Below are positions 11,712 to 20,034 of a stretch of 64,000 nt of DNA, piece after piece. The stretch is from Kiloniellales bacterium (GTDB lineage Bacteria; Pseudomonadota; Alphaproteobacteria; Kiloniellales; JAKSDN01): NCBI GenBank assembly GCA_030064845.1, contig JASJEC010000023.1, forward strand, positions 1 to 64,000, given 5' to 3'. Every line of letters starts with the position of its first letter. Position 1 is the first letter of the stretch. The notes beneath the pieces were generated by a model, which was given only the letters and a program-made list of their open reading frames with translations, did no database searches and was not told the origin of the DNA. The position numbers and the translations under genes are program-made.

Positions 11712-12662
11712 TCAGTCGTCCAGGCCTACCAGGGCGTTGGCGAACTCCCGCGGATCGAACGGACGCAGATCCTCGGGTCCCTCGCCGACTCCGACCGCGT
11801 GGACCGGAATGCCGAAGCGCTCCGCCAGCGCGACCAATACACCGCCGCGCGCCGAACCGTCCAGCTTTGTCACGACCAGGCCGGTCACCTCGACCAGCTG
11901 CTTGAAGGTCTCGACCTGGGCGTGGGCGTTCTGGCCGGTGGTCGCGTCGAGTACGAGGATACAGTGGTGCGGCGCCGCCGGGTCGATCTTTTTCAGGACC
12001 CGGCTGATCTTCTGCAGCTCGGCCATCAGGTCGGCCTTGTTGTGCAGGCGGCCTGCAGTGTCGATCAGCAGCAGGTCGCGCTCCTCCTTGCGGGCCTGCT
12101 CCAGGGCCTCGTAGGCGAGGCCCGCGGCGTCGGCGCCCGGCGACTTCGCGATCACCGGGCAGTCGGTGCGGCGGCCCCAGATCTGCAGCTGCTCGATCGC
12201 GGCGGCGCGGAAGGTGTCGCCGGCCGCCAGCATGACGCTGCTGCCCTCGGCGCGGTGCCGCTGGGCGAGCTTGCCGATCGTCGTGGTCTTGCCGCTGCCG
12301 TTGACCCCGACGATCAGCGCGACGTTAGGCGTGAGCGCCGGGTCGAGCCGCAGCGGCAGGGCGACTGGCGCCAGGATGGCCGCGATCTCCTCGGCCAGCA
12401 CGGACCGCACCTCCTCGGGGCTGATCTCCTTGTCGTAGCGTCCGGCGGCCAGCTTCGCGGTCAGCTTGGCCGCCGTGGCCACCCCCAGGTCGCTGGTGAT
12501 CAGCAGCTCCTCGAGCTCTTCCAGGGCCGCGTCGTCGAGCTTTCGCTTGACCAGGATGCCGCGCAGCCCCTCGCCGATCTTGGACGAGGAGCGCGACAGG
12601 CCGCTCTTCAGGCGGGCGAACCAGCCGCCCTTGCCCGCCTCGTCGGCCGGCGTCGCGGTCAT
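11712..12662 (-). CDS. ftsY: Signal recognition particle receptor FtsY
   Basis: A 316-residue SRP GTPase that docks ribosome-SRP complexes at the inner membrane. The N domain covers ~1-95 and the G domain follows with [15 protein letters not shown], the DTFRAAA guanine-exchange motif, LLIDTAGRL and [10 protein letters not shown]. The long acidic A domain of the E. coli protein is absent; a short amphipathic N-terminus ([15 protein letters not shown]) probably binds lipid, as in other alphaproteobacteria. It overlaps the mtaB stop by four bases (ATGA). Its partner Ffh is encoded 3 kb away on the other strand. Confidence 0.97.
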   Translation of the reverse strand: MTATPADEAGKGGWFARLKSGLSRSSSKIGEGLRGILVKRKLDDAALEELEELLITSDLGVATAAKLTAKLAAGRYDKEISPEEVRSVLAEEIAAILAPVALPLRLDPALTPNVALIVGVNGSGKTTTIGKLAQRHRAEGSSVMLAAGDTFRAAAIEQLQIWGRRTDCPVIAKSPGADAAGLAYEALEQARKEERDLLLIDTAGRLHNKADLMAELQKISRVLKKIDPAAPHHCILVLDATTGQNAHAQVETFKQLVEVTGLVVTKLDGSARGGVLVALAERFGIPVHAVGVGEGPEDLRPFDPREFANALVGLDD

Positions 12663-13927
12663 GGCGCGGCGGTCCCGACCAGTGCGCCGTCCTCGACGGC
12701 GGCGATCCGGCAGGCCGCAACCGTGCCGACCGCCGGGCCTTCCGCTGGGCTGGTCAGGCGTACCGGCGCGTAGTGCTCGCTGCGGCCGAAGCCTGGCTTC
12801 TCGATCAGAACGTCGGCGCGGCCGCCGACCCGGCTTTGCAGGAAGCCGTCCAGCGCGCGCTCGCCCGCGGCGCGCAGGCGCGCCGCCCGTTCCCTGCGTT
12901 CGGGCCCCGGCACCTGGGGCATGCGCGCGGCCGGGGTTCCGGGGCGCGCGGAGTAGGGAAAGACGTGCAGGTAGGTCAGGCCGCAGTCGGTCACCAGGTC
13001 AAGCGAGCGCTGGAACATCGCCTCGCTCTCGGTCGGGAAGCCGGCGATCAGGTCGGCGCCGAAGACCGCGTCAGGGCGCCGCCGCCGCGCCTCGGCGCAG
13101 AGCTCGATCGCGTCCCGGCGCAGGTGGCGGCGCTTCATGCGCTTGAGGACCAGGTCGTCGCCGGCTTGCAGGCTCAGGTGCAGGTGCGGCATGAAGCGGG
13201 GCTCCTCGGCCAGCAGGCGCAGCACGTCCTCGTCGAGCTCGACCGGGTCGACGCTCGACAGCCGCAGGCGCGGCAGCTCGGGCACCTGCGCCAGCAGCCG
13301 GCGGATCATCTGGCCGAGGCGCGGGCGGCCTGGCAGGTCCCGGCCGAAATCGGTGATGTCGACCCCGGTCAGGACCACCTCGGCGACGCCATTCTCGGCC
13401 AGCAGGCGGACCTGGCGCACGATGTCGCCGAGCGGCACCGAGCGGCTCGGCCCCCGGCCGAACGGTATGATGCAGAAGGTGCAGCGGTGGTCGCAGCCCT
13501 GCTGAACCTGGACGAAGGCCCGGGTGCGGCCCTCGAAGCCCTGGATCAGGTGCGCCGCGGTCTGCCTGGCGGCGGCGATGTCGTTGACCTCGACCCGCGC
13601 CTCGCCCGGCGCGCCGTAGCTCTCGAGCTTGAGCTTCTCCTCGTTGCCGAGCACCCGGTCGACCTCGGGCATCTCGGCGAAGCCGGCCGGATCGATCTGC
13701 GCGGCGCAGCCGGTGACGATGATCCGCGATGCCGGGCGCTCGCGCCGCGCCCGCCGGATCGCCTGGCGCGCCTGCCGCTCGGCCTCGGCGGTCACCGCGC
13801 AGGTGTTGACGATCACCGCGTCGCCCAGGCCGGCGTCCCGGGCGTGGCCGCGGATGACCTCAGACTCGAAGGCGTTCAGCCGGCACCCGAAGGTGATGAC
13901 CTCGGTCTCGCCGCCCGGGCCGCTCAT
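12659..13927 (-). CDS. mtaB: tRNA t6A37 methylthiotransferase MtaB
   Basis: A 422-residue radical-SAM enzyme that adds a methylthio group to N6-threonylcarbamoyladenosine at tRNA position 37. The N-terminal UPF0004 domain provides Cys15, Cys43 and Cys74 for the auxiliary 4Fe-4S cluster. The radical-SAM cluster motif CDHRCTFC gives Cys145, Cys149 and Cys152. A TRAM-like C-terminal segment follows ~360. The short N-terminus and the GCRLN motif favour MtaB over MiaB and RimO. Start: ATG at 13925-13927 overlapping dapF; the frame extends further but only as shadow. dapF-mtaB-ftsY order is common in alphaproteobacteria. Confidence 0.93.
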   Translation of the reverse strand: MSGPGGETEVITFGCRLNAFESEVIRGHARDAGLGDAVIVNTCAVTAEAERQARQAIRRARRERPASRIIVTGCAAQIDPAGFAEMPEVDRVLGNEEKLKLESYGAPGEARVEVNDIAAARQTAAHLIQGFEGRTRAFVQVQQGCDHRCTFCIIPFGRGPSRSVPLGDIVRQVRLLAENGVAEVVLTGVDITDFGRDLPGRPRLGQMIRRLLAQVPELPRLRLSSVDPVELDEDVLRLLAEEPRFMPHLHLSLQAGDDLVLKRMKRRHLRRDAIELCAEARRRRPDAVFGADLIAGFPTESEAMFQRSLDLVTDCGLTYLHVFPYSARPGTPAARMPQVPGPERRERAARLRAAGERALDGFLQSRVGGRADVLIEKPGFGRSEHYAPVRLTSPAEGPAVGTVAACRIAAVEDGALVGTAAP

Positions 13928-14757
13928 GACGGCAGGCCTTCCGGCAGGCGGCCGTGGAACGCCGTCGCCGCGGGGCCGGTCAGGATCACGTGGCCGTCCT
14001 CGCGCCATTCGGTCTCGAGCTCGCCGCCGTCGAGCTGAAGCGTCACCTGGCGCTCGGCCAGGCCGCGGCGGGCCGCCGCGACCCCGGCGGCGCAGGCGCC
14101 GCTGCCGCAGGCCCGGGTGATGCCGACGCCGCGCTCCCAGACCCGGTAGCGCAGGCGCCGCCGCGACAGGACCTGGACCAGGCCCACGTTGCAGCGCTCG
14201 GGGAACAGCGGGTCTTGCTCGATCTGCGGGCCCAGGGCGGCCAGGTCGACCGCCTCGGCGTCGGCCACGAAGAAGACGGCGTGGGGATTGCCCATGTTGA
14301 CCGCCACCGGGTCGCCGAGCGGACCCAACGCAAAATCGAGGTGCAGGGTGTCGCGGGGTTCGGCCAGGGGGATATCCCGCCAGTCGAGGCGCGCCGGGCC
14401 CATGTCGACCGCGACGCGGCCGCCGCCGGCCTCGGACGCGGCGAGGATCCCCGCCGCGGTCTCGATCCTGGCCGTGGCGCTGCCGCTCTCGTCCATCAGC
14501 AGCCGCGCGACGCAGCGGGTGCCGTTGCCGCAGGCGCCGACCTCGCGGCCGTCGGCGTTGCGGATGCGCAGGAAGATCTCGGCCGCGCCGTTGGTCGGCG
14601 GCTCCATGACCAGGAACTGGTCGCAGCCGACCCCGAGCCGGCGGTCGGCGATCAGCCGCGCCTCCAACTCCGTGGGCTGGAACGGCTCTCGGCGCGCGTC
14701 GATCACGACGAAATCGTTGCCGAGGCCGTGCATCTTGGTAAACGCGCGGGCCGTCAT
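13924..14757 (-). CDS. dapF: Diaminopimelate epimerase
   Basis: A 277-residue PLP-independent racemase converting LL- to meso-diaminopimelate for lysine and peptidoglycan synthesis. Both catalytic cysteines are present: Cys76 in GACGNGTRC and Cys217 in RACGSGAC. The N-terminal KMHGLGNDFVVID is diagnostic. It is the first gene of a minus-strand operon, overlapping mtaB by four bases. The asd gene at 28.3 kb supplies an earlier step of the same pathway. Confidence 0.97.
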   Translation of the reverse strand: MTARAFTKMHGLGNDFVVIDARREPFQPTELEARLIADRRLGVGCDQFLVMEPPTNGAAEIFLRIRNADGREVGACGNGTRCVARLLMDESGSATARIETAAGILAASEAGGGRVAVDMGPARLDWRDIPLAEPRDTLHLDFALGPLGDPVAVNMGNPHAVFFVADAEAVDLAALGPQIEQDPLFPERCNVGLVQVLSRRRLRYRVWERGVGITRACGSGACAAGVAAARRGLAERQVTLQLDGGELETEWREDGHVILTGPAATAFHGRLPEGLPS

Positions 14758-14821
14758 AACGCCCGGTTTATAGGGCCCCGGACGGTCACAAGTCCAGGAT
14801 CACGGCGGGCCCGGATCTGCT

Positions 14822-15244
14822 CTACGCGCAGTCCATCGCGGTCACCGAGACGCCCAGCAGCTCGTTGCCCTTGATGCTGCGGTAGGAGTAGCGGATATGG
14901 GCGCCGCCATCGAGCGCGCGGCGGCTCATGCGGTCGCGGCACACGGCGCGCTTCAGCTCCCTGGTCTTCTCGTCGACGATGCTCCGGTCGATATGGGTGC
15001 CGCCGACGACACGGTAGTAGTAGACCAGCCGGGTGTCGGATTCGACCTTGGCCCCGTTGATGACGATGTTGTGGGCGGCTTTCTCGCCCACCATGTCGTT
15101 GGCTGCGGACGCCAGATTGGCCAGGATGTCCGAGACCGGCATGTCGCCAGCCTGCCGGTCGGTCTGCGTTGCCACGTTCGCGCCAAGGACGAAGAATAGC
15201 CCGAACATCATGGCGCCGAACAAAATTCCCAGGGTTTTGCCCAT
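14822..15244 (-). CDS. Small single-pass or exported hypothetical protein
   Basis: A 140-residue protein with one N-terminal hydrophobic segment (residues ~3-23, KTLGILFGAMMFGLFFVLGA) that is either a signal anchor or an uncleaved signal. The remaining ~115 residues face the periplasm and hold two cysteines, one in AVCRDRM and one two residues from the C-terminus (MDCA), which could pair. The block VVGGTHIDRSIVDEKT has no match I recognise. I prefer the ATG at 15242-15244, preceded by GCAGGATC, to a TTG at 15269-15271. The gene stands alone upstream of dapF (64 bases away) and is divergent from the small membrane gene. Confidence 0.72.
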   Translation of the reverse strand: MGKTLGILFGAMMFGLFFVLGANVATQTDRQAGDMPVSDILANLASAANDMVGEKAAHNIVINGAKVESDTRLVYYYRVVGGTHIDRSIVDEKTRELKRAVCRDRMSRRALDGGAHIRYSYRSIKGNELLGVSVTAMDCA

Positions 15245-15308
15245 GATCCTGCTCGCTTGGTCGAGAAACAACTCAAGGGGAGTCTAGGGGGAGGAGGCTA
15301 ACGGACTC

Positions 15309-15336
15309 TTGAGTTTTGCAACATTCTTGTTACAAT
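15309..15336 (+). promoter_or_regulatory. Sigma-70-like promoter
   Basis: TTGAGT at 15309-15314 and TACAAT at 15331-15336, separated by 16 bases, match five and five of six consensus bases loosely (TTGACA, TATAAT). It lies in an AT-rich island that contrasts with the surrounding GC-rich DNA and would drive the tiny membrane protein gene starting at 15416. Confidence 0.5.
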
Positions 15337-15415
15337 AGAAATCGTGTTTTACTCAGGCAGCGAAGTGAAATGGCCTGGAAATAAAAAGACTGTTAAGAAA
15401 AGGCTGAAGATTTCA

Positions 15416-15553
15416 ATGAAACACCTCAAGAAACTCCAGAACAGAATGGATCTCACCCTGCTCGAATGGGCCCTGATTCTCTCTCTCGTCTGCATCATCT
15501 GGGCCGGAGTGGCTGATCTTTACCGTTCCACCGGCGGGTTCTTCGGCGGCTGA
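15416..15553 (+). CDS. Tiny membrane protein, possibly Flp-pilin-like
   Basis: A 45-residue protein: a basic N-terminus (MKHLKKLQNR), one hydrophobic helix (LLEWALILSLVCIIWAGVA) and a short glycine-rich end (STGGFFGG). The Glu-Trp pair at the start of the helix, with a basic leader before it and aromatic residues after, recalls Flp/Tad pilins, where a Glu-Tyr pair follows the prepilin peptidase site; but the usual Gly before the site is missing and no tad genes are nearby. It may equally be a single-pass small membrane protein of another kind. The ATG at 15416 follows AAGGCTGAAG; an upstream frame to 15344 or an internal ATG at 15446 are alternatives. A promoter at 15309 and a hairpin at 15569 frame it as its own transcript. 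Confidence 0.55.
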   Translation: MKHLKKLQNRMDLTLLEWALILSLVCIIWAGVADLYRSTGGFFGG

Positions 15554-15568
15554 ACGAGCCGGGTGCGC

Positions 15569-15632
15569 GTGCCCGCCGCCGCAGCGCGGCGCGGGTTCGC
15601 CAGCTTCGGCTTGACGCCGCGCCGTCGGGCAC
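15569..15632 (+). terminator. Large hairpin after the tiny membrane gene
   Basis: GTGCCCG at 15569-15575 pairs with CGGGCAC at 15626-15632, and inside it GCGCGGCG pairs with CGCCGCGC. The stem is long and GC-rich, but no T-run follows. It could end the 15416 transcript by a Rho-independent-like or stabilising hairpin. The remaining bases to ffh (15633-15782) show no gene. Confidence 0.4.
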
Positions 15633-15782
15633 CTAGGTTCCCGCCCGTTCTGGCCAAGGCTTAACCCCTGGCTGCCCGCGGCGACGCGGGCGCTCCGTCA
15701 GTCCGCGAGTGTCGCGCACTGGCGCGATCGGCGTTTGTCTCGACGCGGGGTGGTTGCCCGGGCCCGACCGGAGCGAGAGAGC

Positions 15783-17162
15783 ATGTTCGAGAACCTTCAG
15801 GAACGTCTCGGCGCCGTCTTCGGCAAGCTGACCCGGCGCGGCGCCTTGTCGGAGGCCGATGTGGGCGCGGCCCTGCGCGAGGTGCGCGTGGCCCTGCTGG
15901 AAGCCGACGTGGCGCTGCCCGTGGTCAAGGACTTCGTCGAGGCGGTGCGCGAGCGGGCGGTCGGCCAGGACGTGCTGCGCTCGGTCACGCCGGGCCAGAT
16001 GGTCGTCAAGATCGTCAACGACCACCTGGTGGAGATGCTCGGCGGCGAGGGCGAGGGCCTCAGCCTGGAGGCGACGCCGCCGGTCGTGATCATGATGGTC
16101 GGCCTGCAGGGCTCCGGCAAGACCACCAGCACCGCGAAGATCGCCCTGCGCTTGAAGGAGCGCGAGAAGAAGAAGGCCCTGATGGCCTCGCTCGACGTGC
16201 GGCGGCCGGCCGCGCAGCAGCAGCTGGCGGTGCTCGGTACCCAGTGCGACGTGCGCACCCTGGACATCGTGCCCGGCGAGCCGCCGGTCGCGATCGCCAA
16301 GCGCGCGGTTCAGACCGCCGCGCTGGAGGGCTTCGACGTGGTGCTGCTGGACACCGCCGGGCGCCTCGCGATCGACGAGGAGCTCATGGCCGAGGTCGCC
16401 GCCGTGGGCGCAGCGACCAAGCCCCACGAGACCCTCCTGGTCGCCGACGCCATGACCGGCCAGGACGCGGTCACCGTCGCGCGGAACTTCAACGAGACGG
16501 TCGGGCTGACCGGCATCATGCTGACCCGCGTCGACGGCGACGCGCGGGGCGGCGCGGCGCTCTCGATGAAGGCGGTCACCGGCTGCCCGATCAAGCTGCT
16601 CGGCACCGGCGAGAAGCTGGACGCGCTCGAGGCCTTCCATCCGGACCGGGTGGCCGGGCGCATCCTCGGCATGGGCGACGTCGTCTCGCTGGTCGAGAAG
16701 GCGGCCGAGACGATTGAGCAGGACGAGGCCGAGAAGCTGCTCAAGAAGGTGCAGAAGGGCCGCTTCGACCTCGACGACATGGCCCAGCAGCTGAAGCAGC
16801 TGACCAAGATGGGCGGACTGCAGGAGATGATGTCGCTGCTGCCCGGCGTGCCCAACGTCAAGCAGCAGATGCAGAAGGCCAACATCGACGACGGCATGGT
16901 GAAGCGCCAGCTGGCGATCATCTCCTCGATGACGCCGAAGGAGCGCCAGCGCCCCGAGATCATCAAGGCCTCGCGCCGCCAGCGCATCGCCCGGGGCTCC
17001 GGCACCTCGGTGCAGGAGGTCAACAAGCTGCTCAAGCAGCACGCCCAGGCCTCCAAGATGATGAAGCGGGTCCAGAAGATGGGCAAGAAGGGCATGATGC
17101 GCGGCGGGCTTCAGAACATGCTGCCGCCCGGCATGGGCGGCCCCGGCGGCTTCAGAGGCTAG
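15783..17162 (+). CDS. ffh: Signal recognition particle protein Ffh
   Basis: A 459-residue SRP54 homologue that binds signal peptides with 4.5S RNA and hands them to FtsY. N domain ~1-85; G domain with GLQGSGKTTSTAKIA, DVRRPAAQQQL, LLDTAGRLAID and TRVDGDARGGAAL; the methionine-rich M domain from ~325 onward (MGGLQEMMSLLPG, MMKRVQKMGKKGMM) that holds the signal-peptide groove and RNA-binding RRQRIARGSGTS. The ATG at 15783 has GGAGCGAGAGA upstream. It leads the ffh-rpsP-rimM-trmD-rplS cluster, interrupted by extra genes. Confidence 0.97.
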   Translation: MFENLQERLGAVFGKLTRRGALSEADVGAALREVRVALLEADVALPVVKDFVEAVRERAVGQDVLRSVTPGQMVVKIVNDHLVEMLGGEGEGLSLEATPPVVIMMVGLQGSGKTTSTAKIALRLKEREKKKALMASLDVRRPAAQQQLAVLGTQCDVRTLDIVPGEPPVAIAKRAVQTAALEGFDVVLLDTAGRLAIDEELMAEVAAVGAATKPHETLLVADAMTGQDAVTVARNFNETVGLTGIMLTRVDGDARGGAALSMKAVTGCPIKLLGTGEKLDALEAFHPDRVAGRILGMGDVVSLVEKAAETIEQDEAEKLLKKVQKGRFDLDDMAQQLKQLTKMGGLQEMMSLLPGVPNVKQQMQKANIDDGMVKRQLAIISSMTPKERQRPEIIKASRRQRIARGSGTSVQEVNKLLKQHAQASKMMKRVQKMGKKGMMRGGLQNMLPPGMGGPGGFRG

Positions 17163-17180
17163 GGGTAGCAGGCCTTCGCG

Positions 17181-17975
17181 ATGCTCAGCCACCTGACCCT
17201 GGGATCGAACGACCTGGACCGCTCGCGCGCCTTCTACGACGCCGCGCTGGAGTCGCTCGGCGTCTCCTGCGTGTTCGAGCAGGACGGCGCCATGGCCTAC
17301 TCACTGGCGCGCAAGTCCTATCCCTGGCTCTGGATCTTTCCCCCCTTCGACGGCCTGCCGGCGACCTGGGGCAACGGCACCCACGTGGCCTTCATGGCGC
17401 CCAGCCGGGAGGCCGTTGCGGCCTTCCATGCGATGGGGCTGAAGGCCGGCGGCCGCGACGAGGGCGCGCCCGGCCCGCGGCCCGACTACGCGCCCGACTA
17501 CTTCGCCGCCTATCTGCGCGATCCGGACGGCAACAAGCTCCAGGCGGTTCACTACGGCGAGGGCCGCAGCTGCGCGCCGGGCCAGGCGCTGATCTCCCAC
17601 GTCACTCTGGGCAGCAACGACCTGGAGCGCTCCCGCGCCTTCTACGACAGGGTGCTGGCGACGCTCGGCCTGGAACGGCTCTTCGACGAGGCCGACGGCA
17701 CGGCCTACTGCCTGCCCGGCACCCGGCGGCCCGCGGTCTCGACCCGGCGGCCCTTCGACGGGCGGCCGGCGACCTGGGGCAACGGCACCCACGTTGCCTT
17801 CCTGGCGCCGGCCCGCGAGGCGGTCCACGCCTTCCACGCCACGGCGCTCCAGGCCGGCGGCATCGACGAGGGCGCGCCTGGCCTGCGTCCGCACTACGCC
17901 AAGAACTATTACGCCGCCTACGTGCGCGATCCCGACGGGAACAAGCTCCAGGCGGTGTGCCGCAAACCCGCATAG
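17181..17975 (+). CDS. Tandem-domain VOC (glyoxalase-like) protein
   Basis: A 264-residue protein with two near-identical vicinal-oxygen-chelate domains, roughly 1-133 and 134-264. Shared blocks are LGSNDL(D/E)RSRAFYD, PATWGNGTHVAF and RDPDGNKLQAV in each half. Single-domain homologues are usual (~125-130 residues), so this gene arose by internal duplication of a one-domain ancestor. It may act as a lyase, dioxygenase or resistance protein; the metal ligands are not clear, and the reaction is unknown. It begins 18 bases after ffh and ends 30 bases before rpsP, so it is inserted in an otherwise highly conserved cluster and probably co-transcribed. Confidence 0.88.
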   Translation: MLSHLTLGSNDLDRSRAFYDAALESLGVSCVFEQDGAMAYSLARKSYPWLWIFPPFDGLPATWGNGTHVAFMAPSREAVAAFHAMGLKAGGRDEGAPGPRPDYAPDYFAAYLRDPDGNKLQAVHYGEGRSCAPGQALISHVTLGSNDLERSRAFYDRVLATLGLERLFDEADGTAYCLPGTRRPAVSTRRPFDGRPATWGNGTHVAFLAPAREAVHAFHATALQAGGIDEGAPGLRPHYAKNYYAAYVRDPDGNKLQAVCRKPA

Positions 17976-18005
17976 CAAGCTTTCGACAAACCAAGAGGAA
18001 CCGAA

Positions 18006-18563
18006 ATGTCACTGAGAATTCGTCTGGCCCGCGGCGGCGCCAAGAAGCGCCCCTTCTACCGCATTGTGGTGGCCGATTCCCGGAGCCCGCGCGACGGCCG
18101 CTTCATCGAGAAGATCGGCACCTACAACCCCATGGTCGCCAAGGATCATCCCCAGCGGATCACCCTCAACGGCGAGCGGGCCAAGCACTGGCTGTCGGTC
18201 GGCGCCAAGCCGAGTGACCGGGTCGCCCGCTTCCTGGGCCAGGCCGAGATCATTCCCATGCCGGCGCACCCCAGCCAGACCAAGAAGAACCAGCCCAAGG
18301 CCAAGGCCCAGGAGCGCCAGAAGGAGCGCGAGGAGGCCGCCAAGGCGGCCGCCGAGGCGCCGGCCGAGGAAGCCCCGGCCGAAGCGGCCCCCGCCGAGGA
18401 AGCCCCGGCTGAGGAAGCCCCGGCGGCCGAAGCGGCCCCCGCCGAGGAAGCCCCGGCTGAGGAAGCCCCGGCGGCCGAAGCGGCCCCCGCCGAGGAAGCC
18501 CCCGCCGAGGAAGCGCCCGCCGAGGAGGCCCCGGCTGAGAAGGCCGAGAAGGCGGCCGGCTGA
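18006..18563 (+). CDS. rpsP: 30S ribosomal protein S16 with long acidic repeat tail
   Basis: Residues 1-~85 are a normal S16 ([33 protein letters not shown]), a small-subunit assembly protein. The total of 185 residues is about twice the usual length. From ~92 there is a charged linker ([19 protein letters not shown]) and then an Ala-Glu-Pro repeat tail to the end, including two perfect 16-residue units. Tails on S16 are known in alphaproteobacteria, but this one is long and low-complexity. The tail is in frame and ends in a normal stop, so it is not an assembly artefact of frameshift. RimM starts 15 bases later. Confidence 0.96.
   Translation: MSLRIRLARGGAKKRPFYRIVVADSRSPRDGRFIEKIGTYNPMVAKDHPQRITLNGERAKHWLSVGAKPSDRVARFLGQAEIIPMPAHPSQTKKNQPKAKAQERQKEREEAAKAAAEAPAEEAPAEAAPAEEAPAEEAPAAEAAPAEEAPAEEAPAAEAAPAEEAPAEEAPAEEAPAEKAEKAAG
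18393..18488 (+). repeat. Two perfect 48-bp direct repeats in rpsP
   Basis: Positions 18393-18440 and 18441-18488 are identical 48-bp units encoding [17 protein letters not shown] third partial copy starts at 18489 and diverges after about a dozen bases. Partial copies also precede it. Perfect nucleotide identity suggests recent expansion by slippage or unequal crossing, so the copy number may vary between strains. Confidence 0.9.
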
Positions 18564-18577
18564 GCAGCCTCGCGGCC

Positions 18578-19081
18578 GTGCCTGGTTCCCGCGTCTGCCT
18601 GGGCGCCTTCGCCGGCGCCCACGGCGTGCGCGGCCTGGTGCGGATCAAGACCTTCACCGAGGTCCCCGAAGACGTTGCCGCCTACGGACCGCTCTCGGAC
18701 GAGGCCGGCGCCCGAAGCTTCCAGGTCACCGTGACCGGCCGCGCCAAGGGCGCGGTCCTGGCCAAGGTCGAGGGTGTGGCTGACCGCGATGCGGCCGAGG
18801 CGCTCAAGGGCGTGCGGCTCTACGTCGACCGGGCGGCCCTGCCGCCGCCCGGGGACGCCGACACCTTCTACCACGCCGACCTGATCGGGCTCACGGCCGA
18901 GACGCCGGGCGGTCAGTCCTTAGGTCAGGTGGTCGCGGTCCAGGACTACGGCTCCGGGCCGCTGCTGGAGGTCCGAGACCGGGCCCGGAACGCGGCCTTC
19001 TACCCCTTCACCCGCGCGGTCGTGCCCGAGATCGACATCGCCGGCGGCCGCCTGGTGATCGCCCCGCCGGACGAGGCGTGA
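18578..19081 (+). CDS. rimM: Ribosome maturation factor RimM
   Basis: A 167-residue 16S processing factor that acts on the 30S head with S19. The N-terminal RimM domain shows VCLGAFAGAHGVRGLVRIKTF; the C-terminal PRC barrel includes YHADLIGL and the LLEVRDRA strand. The start is a GTG at 18578, fifteen bases after rpsP; no closer ATG exists. Translational coupling with rpsP is likely. Confidence 0.94.
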   Translation: MPGSRVCLGAFAGAHGVRGLVRIKTFTEVPEDVAAYGPLSDEAGARSFQVTVTGRAKGAVLAKVEGVADRDAAEALKGVRLYVDRAALPPPGDADTFYHADLIGLTAETPGGQSLGQVVAVQDYGSGPLLEVRDRARNAAFYPFTRAVVPEIDIAGGRLVIAPPDEA

Positions 19082-19111
19082 GCAATCTCGACTGAAGCCG
19101 GAACAGACGTC

Positions 19112-19858
19112 ATGCCGCTTTCAATCGGATTGATCGGGTACGGCCACTTCGGCGCCTTTCTCCACGCCCTGGCGCAGCGCTTCCTGCCGGAAGCCACCCT
19201 CAAGATCCACTCGGGCCGGCGCCAGCCGGACGGCCTCCTGTTCTTCTCCCTGGAAGAAGTCGCGGCCTGCGATGCCGTCGTGCTCTGCGTCCCGATCAGC
19301 GCCTATCCGGCGACCCTGGAGCGCCTCGCCCCGCGCCTGGGCGACAGGAGCGTGGTGGTCGATGTCGCTACGGTGAAGAAGTTCACCCAGGACCTGCTCG
19401 AGGATTCCGGGCGTCCCTTCCTCGCGACCCACCCCATGTTCGGGCCCGAGAGCTACGCCAAGCGCGGCGGCGACGTGACCGGGTTCAGGGTCGTCGTCAC
19501 CGGCCATAGCCTAGCGCCCGATGGCTACGCGGCGCTGCGCAGCAAGCTGAGCGAGGCGGGCTTTTCGGTGATCGAGAAGAGCGCGGAGGCCCACGACAAG
19601 GATCTGGCCGAGACCCTGTTCCTCACCCACTACGTCGGCCAGGTGATCGCGCGGGGCGGGTTCGAGCGCACCGACATCGATACCGTCTCCTTCGGTTCCC
19701 TGATGGACGCGGTCGACGCTGTGCGTCACGACGCCCGGCTCTTCGAGGAGGTCTGCCGTTTCAACCCCTATTGCCGCCAGGTGATCGAGCGCTTTGACGC
19801 GAGCGACCGCCAGGTTCGCGACGCCCTGCTGGGTCTTCCGCCGCCCGACAAAGGCTGA
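19112..19858 (+). CDS. Prephenate/arogenate dehydrogenase-like protein (TyrA family)
   Basis: A 248-residue NAD(P)-binding protein of the TyrA family: GLIGYGHFGAFL at 6-17, VDVATVKKF at 83-91, and the THPMFGPES motif with the catalytic His107. The family oxidatively decarboxylates prephenate or arogenate on the way to tyrosine. At 248 residues it is shorter than most bacterial TyrA (~290) and lacks an ACT or chorismate-mutase part. Plant-type and some proteobacterial arogenate dehydrogenases are similarly short. It is inserted between rimM and trmD, 30 bases after rimM, which is unusual. Confidence 0.82.
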   Translation: MPLSIGLIGYGHFGAFLHALAQRFLPEATLKIHSGRRQPDGLLFFSLEEVAACDAVVLCVPISAYPATLERLAPRLGDRSVVVDVATVKKFTQDLLEDSGRPFLATHPMFGPESYAKRGGDVTGFRVVVTGHSLAPDGYAALRSKLSEAGFSVIEKSAEAHDKDLAETLFLTHYVGQVIARGGFERTDIDTVSFGSLMDAVDAVRHDARLFEEVCRFNPYCRQVIERFDASDRQVRDALLGLPPPDKG

Positions 19859-20034
19859 ACCTAGCCGGGAGACTCCCTGGTTTTCTGCGGGAGAACAGCG
19901 TCTTGCGCATCAAGAGCCGAGCGCGCTCAGGCATTCGCCGACCCGGGTGTCGTCACCGCTCCTCTCCTTGGTTAAGGGGTGGACAAGTCCAGCCGCAAGC
20001 GCCATAAAGCGCGGCTTTCCGACGAGGGATCACC

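Noticed and set aside
15569-15782. Possible tRNA or 4.5S RNA upstream of ffh
   Set aside because: No T-arm GTTCGANTC context or tetraloop helix of the right kind; only GC hairpins.
15633-17192. 519-residue minus-strand frame opposite ffh
   Set aside because: Leu/His-rich shadow of Ffh.
18360-18560. rpsP tail as a frameshift artefact
   Set aside because: The tail is in frame, repetitive at the protein level and ends in a normal stop before rimM.
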